Assembly: GCA_023807065.1 (NCBI GenBank)
Contig: JAJJLU010000744.1
Coordinates: 1 to 20,380 of the forward strand
Source of the DNA: Isotricha intestinalis
Taxonomy: Eukaryota > Ciliophora > Litostomatea > Vestibuliferida > Isotrichidae
DNA length: 20,380 nt
Direction: 5' to 3'
Translations under genes and position numbers: made by a program
Notes under the pieces: model-generated
Databases searched by the model: none
What the model was told of the DNA's origin: nothing
What the model saw: the letters and a program-made list of their open reading frames with translations, nothing else
Shown here: positions 10,595 through 19,238 of the stretch, in pieces
Numbering within the stretch: the first letter of the stretch is position 1
How the letters are laid out: each line of letters starts with the position of its first letter

Positions 10595-10996
10595 TTATTG
10601 TGAAGAAGAAAAAAAAGTAATGGGTAAAACAGGTATAAAACAATTTAATGGATATTTATTATCATTCAACTTAACACATGACATAGATATATCTCTTGAA
10701 CTATTATAAAAACTTATTCTCTCTTTTGTAATTTCAAGGCGAGCTTTTTTTTGTTCAAAATTTCTTTCTATTCTTTGAATATTTTGATTATTTTGAATAT
10801 TTATATTTTGATTATGATCTAATTTTCTTTTCTTATTTAGAAAAGGACCTTGTCGTTTCTAAAAAAAATATATATTAAAATAATATAATTATACATTATT
10901 TATCAAGGAATTATTTCCTTTATTTTGGATATCGGATAAAATACTATAAACTTTTTTTATATTTTGCATGTTTTTGGTGGAAGTATCTTTAATCAT
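10595..10996 (-). CDS. Small two-exon protein, possible CFAP97/hemingway type
   Basis: On the minus strand exon 1 runs 10996 to 10895 (34 codons) and exon 2 runs 10858 to 10595, giving 121 residues with a TAA stop. Each exon is short, so the gene is easily missed. Exon 2 begins with GPFLNKKRKLDHNQNI and continues with QNIQRIERNFEQKKARLE, a basic helical segment. The order of a GP-x-LNKKRK string, an N/Q-rich helix, an IxRI helix and a later aromatic YN site resembles the CFAP97 (hemingway) domain seen in ciliary proteins of protists and animals. I recognise this from pattern only, and a generic basic coiled-coil protein is the main alternative. The C-terminal 25 residues are hydrophobic and Ser-rich. 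The gene is convergent with exportin-1 and divergent from the first MORN gene. Confidence 0.7.
10859..10894 (-). other. 36-base intron in the small minus-strand gene
   Basis: Read on the minus strand the segment begins GTATAATTAT and ends with a run of eight T followed by AG. It is phase 0. Without splicing the frame hits TAA one codon after the exon boundary; with it the frame stays open for another 87 codons. The architecture matches the other two introns in the window. Confidence 0.78.
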
Positions 10997-11251
10997 TTAT
11001 TTAAATGAAAACATTAATTTTTAGTATTTATATTTAAATCATTATTTTTTTTTATTTACATAATAAATAACAATTTTTGAAATAAATTAAAGAAGTTTAA
11101 AATATATTCAATATTAAAAGCTCAAAAAATAAATATTAATATAATTAAAAATTTAAATAATTTAAAAAATTGAGTAAAATTATAAATATTAACTTAAAAA
11201 TATATATTTAAAATATTAAATTCCAACTTAAAATTCAAAAAAAAAATAAAG
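10997..11251. promoter_or_regulatory. Divergent intergenic region (small gene / MORN gene 1)
   Basis: About 255 very AT-rich bases lie between two divergent start codons and presumably hold both promoters. Direct inspection shows only A/T runs and no recognisable element. Confidence 0.4.
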
Positions 11252-12226
11252 ATGGAACCAAAAGAACCAGAAATTATAAAAAAAGAAACAACAAATTATG
11301 AATTTGATACATTAAAAATTGATGCAATTATAAAGGACAAAAAAGAATATAATGAAAATGAATCAACAATTCAAAGTAAATTTCAATTTTCAAATGAAGA
11401 AGGGAAACAATCTTTGGAAAATAATACAAAATATATTTCAGAAATAAACACAAATTCTTTTACATATATTGGTTTTCTTTCAGAAAATTTAACAAAAGAA
11501 TTCTTTGGTTATTATAAATATGATAATAACGATGAATATTCTGGTGAATGGAAAGAAGATTTTAAAGAAGGAAAAGGAGTTTATTTATATTATAATGAAA
11601 AAGAAAAAAATGAAGAAGAATTTTATTTAGGTGAATGGAATAAAGGAGAAAAAAATGGAAAAGGAATTTATTTTTGGAAACATTCAAATAATGAAACTCA
11701 ATTTCAAGATTCTAATTACGATGTTGTTATTGGAAATTTTGAAAATAATGAATATAAAGAAGGGATTTGTATTTCAAAAAATAAAAATGATTTTAGTATT
11801 TATGAAGGAAAATATAATAATGAAAAAAAAAATGATGATGAAGCTCTTTTTATTGAAAATAATGATAAAGCATTTTTAGGTAAATTTGTTGATAATGAAA
11901 TGAGTGAAGGGAGAATTATTATTTTTAAAGAGAATAATGAAGTTAAAAATTCATATTATTTTGAAAAAACAGATGATGAAATAAATCCTTATAATTTTGA
12001 ATATAGTAAAAATAATGATAAAGATGAATATATTATTCAAAGAAAGAAAGAATTACAAGAAAAAGAGTTTGAAAATAAATTACCTAATATATATAATTTT
12101 ATTAAGGAATTTATAGGTAAATCCTCTTTGTTTGAGAATTTCGAAAAAAAAATAAAATTAAAAGAGGAATTAGTTGAGAATCTTTCTCAATATTTATCAA
12201 TTGATTTAAATCCAAAGAGTAAATAA
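11252..12226 (+). CDS. MORN-repeat protein, tandem copy 1
   Basis: A 324-residue acidic, Lys/Glu/Asn-rich protein. The first ~70 residues lack clear structure. Residues about 73-200 carry divergent MORN repeats, each a strand-turn-strand with the pattern Y-x-G-x-(W/F/Y)-x-x-x-x-x-x-x-G-x-G-x-(Y/F). The clearest are YSGEWKEDFKEGKGVYLY (96-113) and YLGEWNKGEKNGKGIYFW (125-142), with weaker units at about 73-90, 159-176 and 184-200. MORN repeats form elongated beta structures that often sit at membranes, cilia or the cell cortex. The last ~60 residues are helical and charged. The neighbour 129 bases downstream is a paralogue: both start MEP, share spacing of the repeats and end with a helical tail. 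No intron; stop TAA. Confidence 0.88.
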   Translation: MEPKEPEIIKKETTNYEFDTLKIDAIIKDKKEYNENESTIQSKFQFSNEEGKQSLENNTKYISEINTNSFTYIGFLSENLTKEFFGYYKYDNNDEYSGEWKEDFKEGKGVYLYYNEKEKNEEEFYLGEWNKGEKNGKGIYFWKHSNNETQFQDSNYDVVIGNFENNEYKEGICISKNKNDFSIYEGKYNNEKKNDDEALFIENNDKAFLGKFVDNEMSEGRIIIFKENNEVKNSYYFEKTDDEINPYNFEYSKNNDKDEYIIQRKKELQEKEFENKLPNIYNFIKEFIGKSSLFENFEKKIKLKEELVENLSQYLSIDLNPKSK

Positions 12227-12354
12227 TTTATGATAATTTTTTTTAATCAGATCAATTAATTTAATATATTTTTTTCAAAAATAAAAAAATAAAAATGTAA
12301 AATAAAAAAAAATGAAATTTATAAAAAAAATAATAAATTAACATTTTATAAATA

Positions 12355-13356
12355 ATGGAACCTTCAGAAAAAACCCAAACACAAACTACAGACACAGAAA
12401 TAAAACTTGAAAAAATAAAAATATCAGAAGGAATAAATTCAGGAGGAAAATATGAAGAAGAAGGAATAAAAATAAAAATTTGGGAAGAATCTGAAACAAA
12501 GGATTATTATATAGGAGATATAAATAAAAATGGGGTAAAGTTTTTAGGAGTATTTAACAAAGATTTTCAAAAAGATGGTTATTGTTTAAACAAATATATA
12601 AATGAAGAAGAATATTTTGGTGGTTATGAACATGATGAAAGAAATAGACATGGATTATATATTTGGCCAAGTACTGTAGGGAAAAAAATAAGAAAAAGTG
12701 AATTTTATTGGGGAAGATGGAAAGATAATTTAAAAGACGGAAGAGGAATTTATTTATGGTTAAAAGAAAAAAAAACAATTGAACCTTTTTCTGATTTTGA
12801 TAATTCTGAATTTGATTCAGTTGTAGGTGATTTCAAAATGGATAATTGTGTTAAAGGGGTTTATATGAGTAAAAAAAAAGACCAATATTATTTATATTAT
12901 GGAGGTTTCAATAATAATATGGAAAAAAAAGGAGATAATTGCTTTTATTTCAATGCTTCTTTGGAAAAGGTTCTTTATGGAAAAATGAATAATGATAATT
13001 TTATTGAAGGTTATTATGGGAAATATAATGAAGATGGTCAAATTGAAGATATAGAATATGGTAAATTTAATGAAGAAAAAAAATTAATAGATAGAATTGA
13101 TAAAGAAAAAATGAATAATGATGATAAAAAAAAAATTTCAGATTTACTTGTGAATTTTAGAAATATAATTATGGAAGAAGATTATTTTGGAGATTTATAT
13201 AATTATTTTAAAGAAATTAATGATTATAAAAATAATAAAATGAAAGATTTAAGTGTTTTAGATAGTGGTGAAGAATATCCTAATTTAATGGGATTATGTG
13301 CAAAATATAATTCCATAAAAATATTTAAAATGCTTGAAGAGCATTTGAAAATATGA
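12355..13356 (+). CDS. MORN-repeat protein, tandem copy 2
   Basis: A 333-residue paralogue of the upstream gene. MORN units lie at about 63-80 (FLGVFNKDFQKDGYCLNK), 87-104 (YFGGYEHDERNRHGLYIW) and 118-135 (YWGRWKDNLKDGRGIYLW), with weaker ones near 157-172 and 186-230. The C-terminus differs from copy 1: after a charged helix, the final ~30 residues (PNLMGLCAKYNSIKIFKMLE) resemble one ankyrin-type helix pair, though a single repeat cannot be called with confidence. Head-to-tail order and matching layout indicate local duplication followed by strong divergence. The stop is TGA, which shows that TGA is also used as a stop. It is convergent with the zinc-finger gene that ends at 13565. The molecular partner is unknown; membrane or cortical attachment is inferred from the family. 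Confidence 0.88.
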   Translation: MEPSEKTQTQTTDTEIKLEKIKISEGINSGGKYEEEGIKIKIWEESETKDYYIGDINKNGVKFLGVFNKDFQKDGYCLNKYINEEEYFGGYEHDERNRHGLYIWPSTVGKKIRKSEFYWGRWKDNLKDGRGIYLWLKEKKTIEPFSDFDNSEFDSVVGDFKMDNCVKGVYMSKKKDQYYLYYGGFNNNMEKKGDNCFYFNASLEKVLYGKMNNDNFIEGYYGKYNEDGQIEDIEYGKFNEEKKLIDRIDKEKMNNDDKKKISDLLVNFRNIIMEEDYFGDLYNYFKEINDYKNNKMKDLSVLDSGEEYPNLMGLCAKYNSIKIFKMLEEHLKI

Positions 13357-13564
13357 TATTTTATTTTATGGGAAAATATTTATTTAAATATTTCTCTTTT
13401 ATTTATTATTTAATTACTGTTAAAAATATTAAAGTAAAATTATTTTTTTTCTTTAATTCCCAATTTTAAAAAAACACTTTAAATAATTATTATTAATTAT
13501 CCTATATTTTATATACATACTATTATTCAAAAATTTAAAAAATAAAGAATAAATGACTTTTTTA

Positions 13565-14113
13565 CTATTTTTTAATTTTTGAATAAATTTTATTAGATTT
13601 AAAAAAAGATTGTTGTTTAGGAATTCCACATCTATTGCATTTGTTCCTAAAAGAAAAATTTAAATTTTTACAATAAAAACAAATCCAATCACCACTTCTT
13701 CCATTATAATTTCTTTTTATATTTTTTTTCTGAAGTGGAATAAAATTTTTTGGAGTAAATGAATATTCTTCTTTAATTAAAGGGATAAGTTCCTTAATTG
13801 TATTTGGATTAACAAAACTATCTTCAAAAGAATCATTTTTAATTGAAGAATTATTTACTAAAGAAGTATCTGTTGTTTCATCGAATACATTATTATTTTT
13901 TAATTCATTTTCTGGAATTAAATCATCAATAGTATCTAAAAGATCCTTTGATAAACATTGTTGAAGATATTTTCCATTTTGATTATCTATTATTGGATCT
14001 AAATTATCAAAAACTTCTGGTATTTGATTATTATATTTTCCTAAATTAAAATATAATTTGGAGTTAAAGTAATCGTCTTCTTTATAATTTTTTTTATGTA
14101 AAGGATTACACAT
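13565..14113 (-). CDS. RanBP2-type zinc-finger protein
   Basis: A 182-residue protein with one zinc finger near the C-terminus. The finger reads GDWICFYCKNLNFSFRNKC then NRCG, with Cys145, Cys148, Cys159 and Cys162, the Trp-x-Cys start and an Asn at 152 between the Cys pairs. This is the RanBP2/ZRANB2 pattern (W-x-C-x2-C-x3-N-x6-C-x2-C). The subtype with GDW and NRC-x-x-P is known for binding single-stranded RNA with a GGU core, as in ZRANB2 and the FUS/TAF15 family, so RNA binding is a reasonable inference. The N-terminal 130 residues are acidic, Asn/Asp/Ser-rich and probably disordered, with no RRM. The first ATG is used; the stop is TAG. Confidence 0.9.
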   Translation of the reverse strand: MCNPLHKKNYKEDDYFNSKLYFNLGKYNNQIPEVFDNLDPIIDNQNGKYLQQCLSKDLLDTIDDLIPENELKNNNVFDETTDTSLVNNSSIKNDSFEDSFVNPNTIKELIPLIKEEYSFTPKNFIPLQKKNIKRNYNGRSGDWICFYCKNLNFSFRNKCNRCGIPKQQSFFKSNKIYSKIKK

Positions 14114-14682
14114 TTAAATTGAATTTTGATTTAAAATATGTTTTAAATATTTTGTTTAAATTTAAAAAATGAAATATCAATGAAATAAATAAAGATTTTA
14201 TTCAAAGAATAATCAGTTTATTAATATTATTACAATTTTTGAATTTATTTTTTAAAACTTTTTTTGTTAAATATAGTTAAAGAAAATTATAGTTTTAAAA
14301 ATAGTTGGAATTAATTAAAAGGGAATTAAAGCTAAAATTTTAATTAAAAGAAAAAATTAATATTTCATTTTTTTATCCATAAAATTCGGTTATTAATTTA
14401 ATTTGTTATAAAATTAATAAAAATATTACCTAATATTTCTTATAATAAATAATATATTTTTGAAAAAGAATGAAATGAATAAATTTACAATCTAATATAA
14501 AACTTAAATCAATCAGAACTAAAGAGTTATTTAAAAAAAGTAGAAATAACAAAATAAAAAATGAATAAAAATTAGGTTTATTTTTCCAAAATTTAAATTT
14601 AAATTTCTAACATTTAAAAAATATAAAAAATAATAAAATTTTCATATATAAGACGATTTATTAGAAAAAATAATATTAAAAA
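14114..14682. promoter_or_regulatory. Divergent intergenic region (zinc finger / phosphatase)
   Basis: At 569 bases this is the longest divergent spacer in the window and should hold promoters for both neighbours. It is AT-rich with no convincing open frame, repeat or RNA gene. Small ATG-started frames around 14470-14570 close quickly. Only the position supports a regulatory role. Confidence 0.4.
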
Positions 14683-15618
14683 ATGAGTGAATCAGCAACA
14701 ATCAGCACTTCACCTTCAAAAGAAACACAATCAGAAATAATTCTTCCAGAAATGAACACACCAAATGAATCAAATAATCTTTCCTTTCCAAATGATGCAG
14801 CTTCAACAATAAACAGTGAAGAAGATATTGTAAATAAAATAAAAGATTTCTATTCTCAAAGTTCAAAAATACATTTTCAAATTATAAATTGCAATGAGAA
14901 TTTCGCTGGTAATTATGATAATTATGTTACTGAAACTTTAAAAGGAATTTCAAAAATAAACAAATTAAACTTTAATTATGCTTTATTAGATAAGCATTTA
15001 TATTTAGACATTAGAAAAAATGAAATTTCTCGAAATATAAATTCTGGAAAAAAATTAGTTCTATTGGATTTAGATGAAACTTTAATTCATGCTGATTTTC
15101 AAGAAGAATATTTAAATGATATAAATCATCCTTATGATAAAATAATTAAATTTACTTCTTTAGATGATCAAGAAGAAATTTCGGTTGGAATTTTTGTAAG
15201 AAATGGACTTCAAAAATTTTTGGAAGAAATTTCTCAATTTTTTGATATTGGAATTTTCACTGCTTCTACTAAAGATTATGCTGATGCAATTATAAATTAT
15301 TTAGATCCAAATAATGAATTCATCAAATTTAGATTATATAGAAATTCTTGTATTCAAGTCAATAATGTAAATATTAAGGATTTAAGAATTGTTGGAGTTG
15401 ATTTAAAAAATGTCGTTTTAATTGATAATAATATGTATTCATTTGCAAATCAATTAAGTAATGGAATTTTAATTAATAGTTTTTATTTTGATAAAAATGA
15501 TTGTGATTTATATAGTGTAATGAATTATTTAATGACTTATATTGCTCCTGCTTATGATGTTAGGAAAATAAATAGAATGTTTTTTAATTTTGAAGAAATT
15601 TTGAAACAAATAAATTAG
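14683..15618 (+). CDS. FCP1/SCP-like HAD phosphatase (NIF domain)
   Basis: A 311-residue protein. The first ~60 residues are Ser/Thr-rich and disordered. The catalytic NIF/FCP homology domain spans about 122-305. HAD motif I is LLDLDETLIH with nucleophile Asp129 and acid/base Asp131. Motif II is GIFTAS with Thr193, followed by the YAD-helix. A KDL segment gives the motif III Lys232, and motif IV is VVLIDNN with Asp248 and Asn249. These match CTD small phosphatases (SCP/CTDSP) and Dullard-like enzymes, which dephosphorylate phosphoserine on RNA polymerase II CTD or other proteins. No BRCT domain is present, so it is not full FCP1, and there is no N-terminal membrane segment, so it is not a Dullard type. 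The substrate cannot be told from the sequence. All catalytic residues are present. Stop TAG. Confidence 0.95.
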   Translation: MSESATISTSPSKETQSEIILPEMNTPNESNNLSFPNDAASTINSEEDIVNKIKDFYSQSSKIHFQIINCNENFAGNYDNYVTETLKGISKINKLNFNYALLDKHLYLDIRKNEISRNINSGKKLVLLDLDETLIHADFQEEYLNDINHPYDKIIKFTSLDDQEEISVGIFVRNGLQKFLEEISQFFDIGIFTASTKDYADAIINYLDPNNEFIKFRLYRNSCIQVNNVNIKDLRIVGVDLKNVVLIDNNMYSFANQLSNGILINSFYFDKNDCDLYSVMNYLMTYIAPAYDVRKINRMFFNFEEILKQIN

Positions 15619-15991
15619 CCTTCAAAAAAAAGGATATATTGGATTTTTTATTATTAGATTGTTTTTTAATACTATTTTGGTTGGATGAAGAAGCATTCAA
15701 TTCTAATTTATATTTATTTAAATTGTATAGTATAATTTTTAAATTATAATATTTAAATATATTTAAAAATTGTTTTTTTTTATTTAATATTTTTTAATTA
15801 TTTATTGATTAGTAATTGTATTTTAAAATTTAAAAATATTATGAATAATTATTTAATCATTTTATTAAATAATTCATAAATGTAATTAAATTCAATTGTT
15901 TCAATATACAATAATAATTAAATATAATTTAAAAACTAAATAAACAATAAAATAAAAAAATAACAAATAAAATAAAATAAACCTAAAAAAA
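15619..15991. other. Intergenic spacer between tandem genes
   Basis: This 373-base AT-rich stretch lies between two genes on the same strand and should contain the 3' end of the phosphatase and the promoter of the next gene. I see no open frame of note, no repeat and no RNA gene. Confidence 0.5.
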
Positions 15992-16990
15992 ATGAAAAAA
16001 AACTCAATGAAACAAAACATAAAAGACATATCAGCAATTAAGAGTAATGAACAAGCAAAATCAATGACAAAAACAACATATGACACTTCAAAATCAATGA
16101 AAAATTCAAACACGATAAACTTTGATCCACTAAAAACAAAGAATTCAAAAATTGAGTCAGCAGTTATATATCCCAAAAATATAAATGAATATGTACATTT
16201 ATTAAAAAATCATGCATTTACTCAAGGAGATTTAGATTGGACATTAGAATTAAGAGATGATAAAAAAAAATGGAAAATATCAAAAGAAATATCATTTAAT
16301 CCACCAACTTTTTATGAAAATGATTTTGAAAATTTTGCAAGAAAAACAAGAGTTCCTACTGCTCCAGAACCTTTTTTACATTATGACAATCCTTTTAAAT
16401 TAAATCATTTAGTTCATAAAAATTGCTTTATTATTAATTCAAGTCAAATTAATTATGAAAGTACTTTGAGAAAATATAAACCTAGTAAAGGAGTTAAACT
16501 TTTTAAACATAATGAACAATGGAAAAATTTAGCTTATTCTCCTAAAGCTCTTTCTACTAATTTTTTACCTCCTTTAAGAGAAAAGTCTAAAGAAAATTTA
16601 CAAAGAATTAATAAATATGTTGTTAGAGATTTTGAACATTTTAATGAAAAAATGGAATATGAAAATGATAAAATTATTAGAAAAACTGTAAGACCAAATA
16701 AAAAATTTGCTGCTGATTGGTTAGGTGAACATTTAGAAAGAGAAAAATATAATATGAAATATAAAACTAAAAATATAAATAGTATTAGACATTTATTAAG
16801 TTATCATGGTAATTCTTTAAGTGGATTTGAAATTGGTTTAAGAACTTTTGGTCCTCAAGATTTTAATCCTCTTAGTCATCCTAAAGTTATTCATAAATAT
16901 TATAATCCTAATAAAGATGAAAGAGATAAAGGAATAATTTATAAGAAATTTAAAATTAAAAATGAAGAAAAGAAAAATGGCTCTTTTTAA
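15992..16990 (+). CDS. Unrecognised 332-residue basic protein
   Basis: I do not recognise a family. The first ~55 residues are Lys/Ser/Thr-rich and low in complexity. From about 55 to the end the protein is not low-complexity: it is rich in aromatic, His and Pro residues, with segments such as HAFTQGDLDWTLEL (about 71-84), TFYENDFENFARKTRVP and FGPQDFNPLSHPKVI near the C-terminus. No membrane segment, signal peptide, coiled coil or catalytic motif is visible. Motif-like strings separated by loops are typical of extended structural proteins, for example axonemal inner proteins, but this is only a guess. The first ATG is used; a second Met follows five codons on, at residue 6. It is convergent with the minus-strand gene ending at 17153. 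Stop TAA. That it is a real gene is well supported by its length and composition. Confidence 0.85.
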   Translation: MKKNSMKQNIKDISAIKSNEQAKSMTKTTYDTSKSMKNSNTINFDPLKTKNSKIESAVIYPKNINEYVHLLKNHAFTQGDLDWTLELRDDKKKWKISKEISFNPPTFYENDFENFARKTRVPTAPEPFLHYDNPFKLNHLVHKNCFIINSSQINYESTLRKYKPSKGVKLFKHNEQWKNLAYSPKALSTNFLPPLREKSKENLQRINKYVVRDFEHFNEKMEYENDKIIRKTVRPNKKFAADWLGEHLEREKYNMKYKTKNINSIRHLLSYHGNSLSGFEIGLRTFGPQDFNPLSHPKVIHKYYNPNKDERDKGIIYKKFKIKNEEKKNGSF

Positions 16991-17152
16991 GTTTTTATTT
17001 ATTATTAGATTTTTTCTTAAAAGAAATAAATATAGTTTTTACTTTAATATGATTATCATCATTTTTAATTTTTTAAATTCATTTTTTATTTATAAATTAA
17101 ATAATATCATTTATATTTCAATAAAAAAATATATTAACTAAAAAAAATAATT

Positions 17153-19150
17153 TTATTTATCAAAATATATTTTGAAAATATGATGCTTTTTATTGCAATT
17201 TTTAGCTGATAATCCTTTTGATAACAGTGATGTACAATTTAAACATTGTCTATTTTTATATTTTCTAAAACTTTTATATATAATTTCGTCAACATACTTT
17301 CCTAAAGGATCATCATTAGGATCAATATCAGGATAATTATCATTTTGATTTAATTTTTTTAATAATTCTTCTTCTTTTAATTTAAATTCCTCATATATAT
17401 CTTTTACTAATTTATTTTCTAAATTTTTTGCAGATTTATTTCTGTTAACATTTTTAGAAACATTTAAAGTTGGAAATTTTCTTAAAAATTTTGGCCTTGG
17501 AATATAAGGAGTTTTTTCATTTTCTACTATTGATTTTGCTAAATAATTTTTTTTCTTCTTTAATAGAACAATTTCATTTCTTAATTTTATATATTCTTTT
17601 TTTGCTTGGCTTAATTTATTTTTAAATATTTTTTTTTCATTTAATTCAATATCATTTGAAGAAGGCGTTTGTATTATTTTTTGATTATTTGTATTTAAAA
17701 TTGAAGTATCAATAGAATCTAAATTTTCACTTTTTTCTTCTTTAATATTAAAATCTTTCATATAATTTTTATTGCTAATAATATTTTCTTGAGATGAATA
17801 CATTCTTTTTTTCGCATTTTTCGTAGAATTTGATTTTGAATCATTATTTATATTTTCTGAAACATAAAAAAAATTACTAGAATAAGAAGGATTTAAATTA
17901 GTTAAAGAATTTTGATTAAGATAAAATTCTTTTCTTGTATTTGAACCTGAATTACTATTATAAATAGCTCTTCTTGAAGCATTTTTTAAAAAAGAACTAT
18001 TATTATTATTATTACTATTTAAATTATTATTATTTGAATTTACATTTATTGTATTATATTCTGAATTGAAATTTGAATTAAAATTAGAATCAAAATTATC
18101 TGAATTACTCTTATTAAATTTAAAACTTCTTTTTGATGAATTATATTTAGAAATTATTCTATTATCTGAATCAACATCATAATAAAAATGATTAGAATCT
18201 AAACTTCCTGATTTTTTCAATTGATTATTTATTTCATTTTCATTATTTATTAATTTCTTTTCTGATTCTGATTTTTTTTTTGAGGTAGAGAGTATTGTTG
18301 TACTTGCAATACTTTTATTTTTTGGAATTAAATTTTTATTCTTTTTTATTTTATTCTTAAATAATAATTCTGGAGATTTTGAAAATAATCCTTTTTTCTT
18401 TTTGTTATTCAATTTATTATTTAATTTCACATTTTTAAGAGTTGTTTTAATAAATTGTATTTTTGGACTTTTCTTATCTATTATTATTTGTTTACTTTTT
18501 TTATTAATATTATTATTATCATTTATTTTATTATTATCATTTATTTTATTATTATCATTTATTTTATTATTATCTGTAATATTATTGTTATTATTTTTAT
18601 CTTTGATATTTTGGGAAGATTTACTAAAAGAATCTGAATTAATTGAAGTTTTTTTATTTTTATTTACTGAAAAACTATCACTTATTCCTTTATTTCTTTG
18701 ATGACTAGATATTGAATTAATCAAATTATTATTATTTAAATTCTCATTAATCAATTTATTATTATCATTTGTAAATTCTTCTTTTATTAATGATTTTTCT
18801 TCTTCATTCTGATAATCCCTTAAATTATCTTTATTATTTTCATAATGATTATTAAAATTTATCTCATTATTATTCTCAATATTTTCATTATCACTTTCAA
18901 TTGAATTTGAATTTATTATTTTATAATTTGGATTGAGATTTGACATTTGAAAATTTTGTTCTCTTTTATAATCATTTTTAATTGTTTCATAATTGACATT
19001 AGAATGAATTGATAATTTTTCCATATCTTTTTTAATTTTTGCAAGAGTGTTTTTTAAATTTTCATTTCCTTCCATAATTCTATTTGCTATTCTTTGTTCG
19101 TATTTATAATTTTGTTCTTTAATTTTATTAAACAATTCCATAACATCCAT
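17153..19150 (-). CDS. Asn/Ser/Lys-rich protein with coiled coils and Cys/His tail
   Basis: A 665-residue protein of unknown function. Residues 1-50 form a charged helix (MELFNKIKEQNYKYEQR...), likely a coiled coil. Residues about 70-470 are dominated by Asn, Ser and Lys, including a run of three identical six-residue units (NDNNKI-type) and many SNSN or NSN stretches, so this part is probably disordered. Residues about 495-545 form a second predicted coiled coil (LSQAKKEYIKLRNEIVLLKK). The C-terminus holds Cys636, Cys639, Cys652 and His656/His657, spaced C-x2-C-x12-C-x3-HH, a possible zinc site. Low-complexity Asn-rich proteins are common in AT-rich protist genomes, so composition gives no functional clue. 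The start ATG sits about 90 bases from the right subtelomeric relic. Stop TAA. Confidence 0.85.
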   Translation of the reverse strand: MDVMELFNKIKEQNYKYEQRIANRIMEGNENLKNTLAKIKKDMEKLSIHSNVNYETIKNDYKREQNFQMSNLNPNYKIINSNSIESDNENIENNNEINFNNHYENNKDNLRDYQNEEEKSLIKEEFTNDNNKLINENLNNNNLINSISSHQRNKGISDSFSVNKNKKTSINSDSFSKSSQNIKDKNNNNNITDNNKINDNNKINDNNKINDNNNINKKSKQIIIDKKSPKIQFIKTTLKNVKLNNKLNNKKKKGLFSKSPELLFKNKIKKNKNLIPKNKSIASTTILSTSKKKSESEKKLINNENEINNQLKKSGSLDSNHFYYDVDSDNRIISKYNSSKRSFKFNKSNSDNFDSNFNSNFNSEYNTINVNSNNNNLNSNNNNNSSFLKNASRRAIYNSNSGSNTRKEFYLNQNSLTNLNPSYSSNFFYVSENINNDSKSNSTKNAKKRMYSSQENIISNKNYMKDFNIKEEKSENLDSIDTSILNTNNQKIIQTPSSNDIELNEKKIFKNKLSQAKKEYIKLRNEIVLLKKKKNYLAKSIVENEKTPYIPRPKFLRKFPTLNVSKNVNRNKSAKNLENKLVKDIYEEFKLKEEELLKKLNQNDNYPDIDPNDDPLGKYVDEIIYKSFRKYKNRQCLNCTSLLSKGLSAKNCNKKHHIFKIYFDK
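18511..18574. repeat. 18-base in-frame tandem repeat
   Basis: The 18-base unit TATTATTATCATTTATTT occurs three times without a mismatch (18511-18528, 18529-18546, 18547-18564), followed by ten more matching bases. The unit is a multiple of three, so on the minus strand it encodes a repeated six-residue block within the Asn-rich protein and copy-number changes would keep the frame. Confidence 0.92.
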
Positions 19151-19238
19151 ATAATTATTATAAGTTTTTCATATAAATTAAAAATATTTTAATAATATAA
19201 CTTAAATTCATTATGTATTATTGATTTTAAATTATTTT

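Noticed and set aside
10359..10643. Minus-strand Phe-rich open frame of 94 codons
   Set aside because: Long Phe and Ile runs come from T-rich sequence; it overlaps the end of the small minus-strand gene in another frame and has no protein-like composition.
10425..10709. Plus-strand open frame of 94 codons
   Set aside because: It is Lys/Asn/Phe-rich, starts in AT-rich spacer and its second half is antisense to the better-supported two-exon minus-strand gene.
15901..16176. Minus-strand hydrophobic frame of 91 codons
   Set aside because: It is antisense to the start of the 332-residue gene, and its Phe/Ile/Val-rich content is what the Lys/Asn-rich sense strand produces.
18402..18701. Plus-strand Leu/Ile-rich frames that look like membrane proteins
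   Set aside because: They are the antisense of the Asn-rich coding repeat; AAT and GAT codons read backwards as ATT and ATC give Ile, and TTA, AAT-derived triplets give Leu-like runs.
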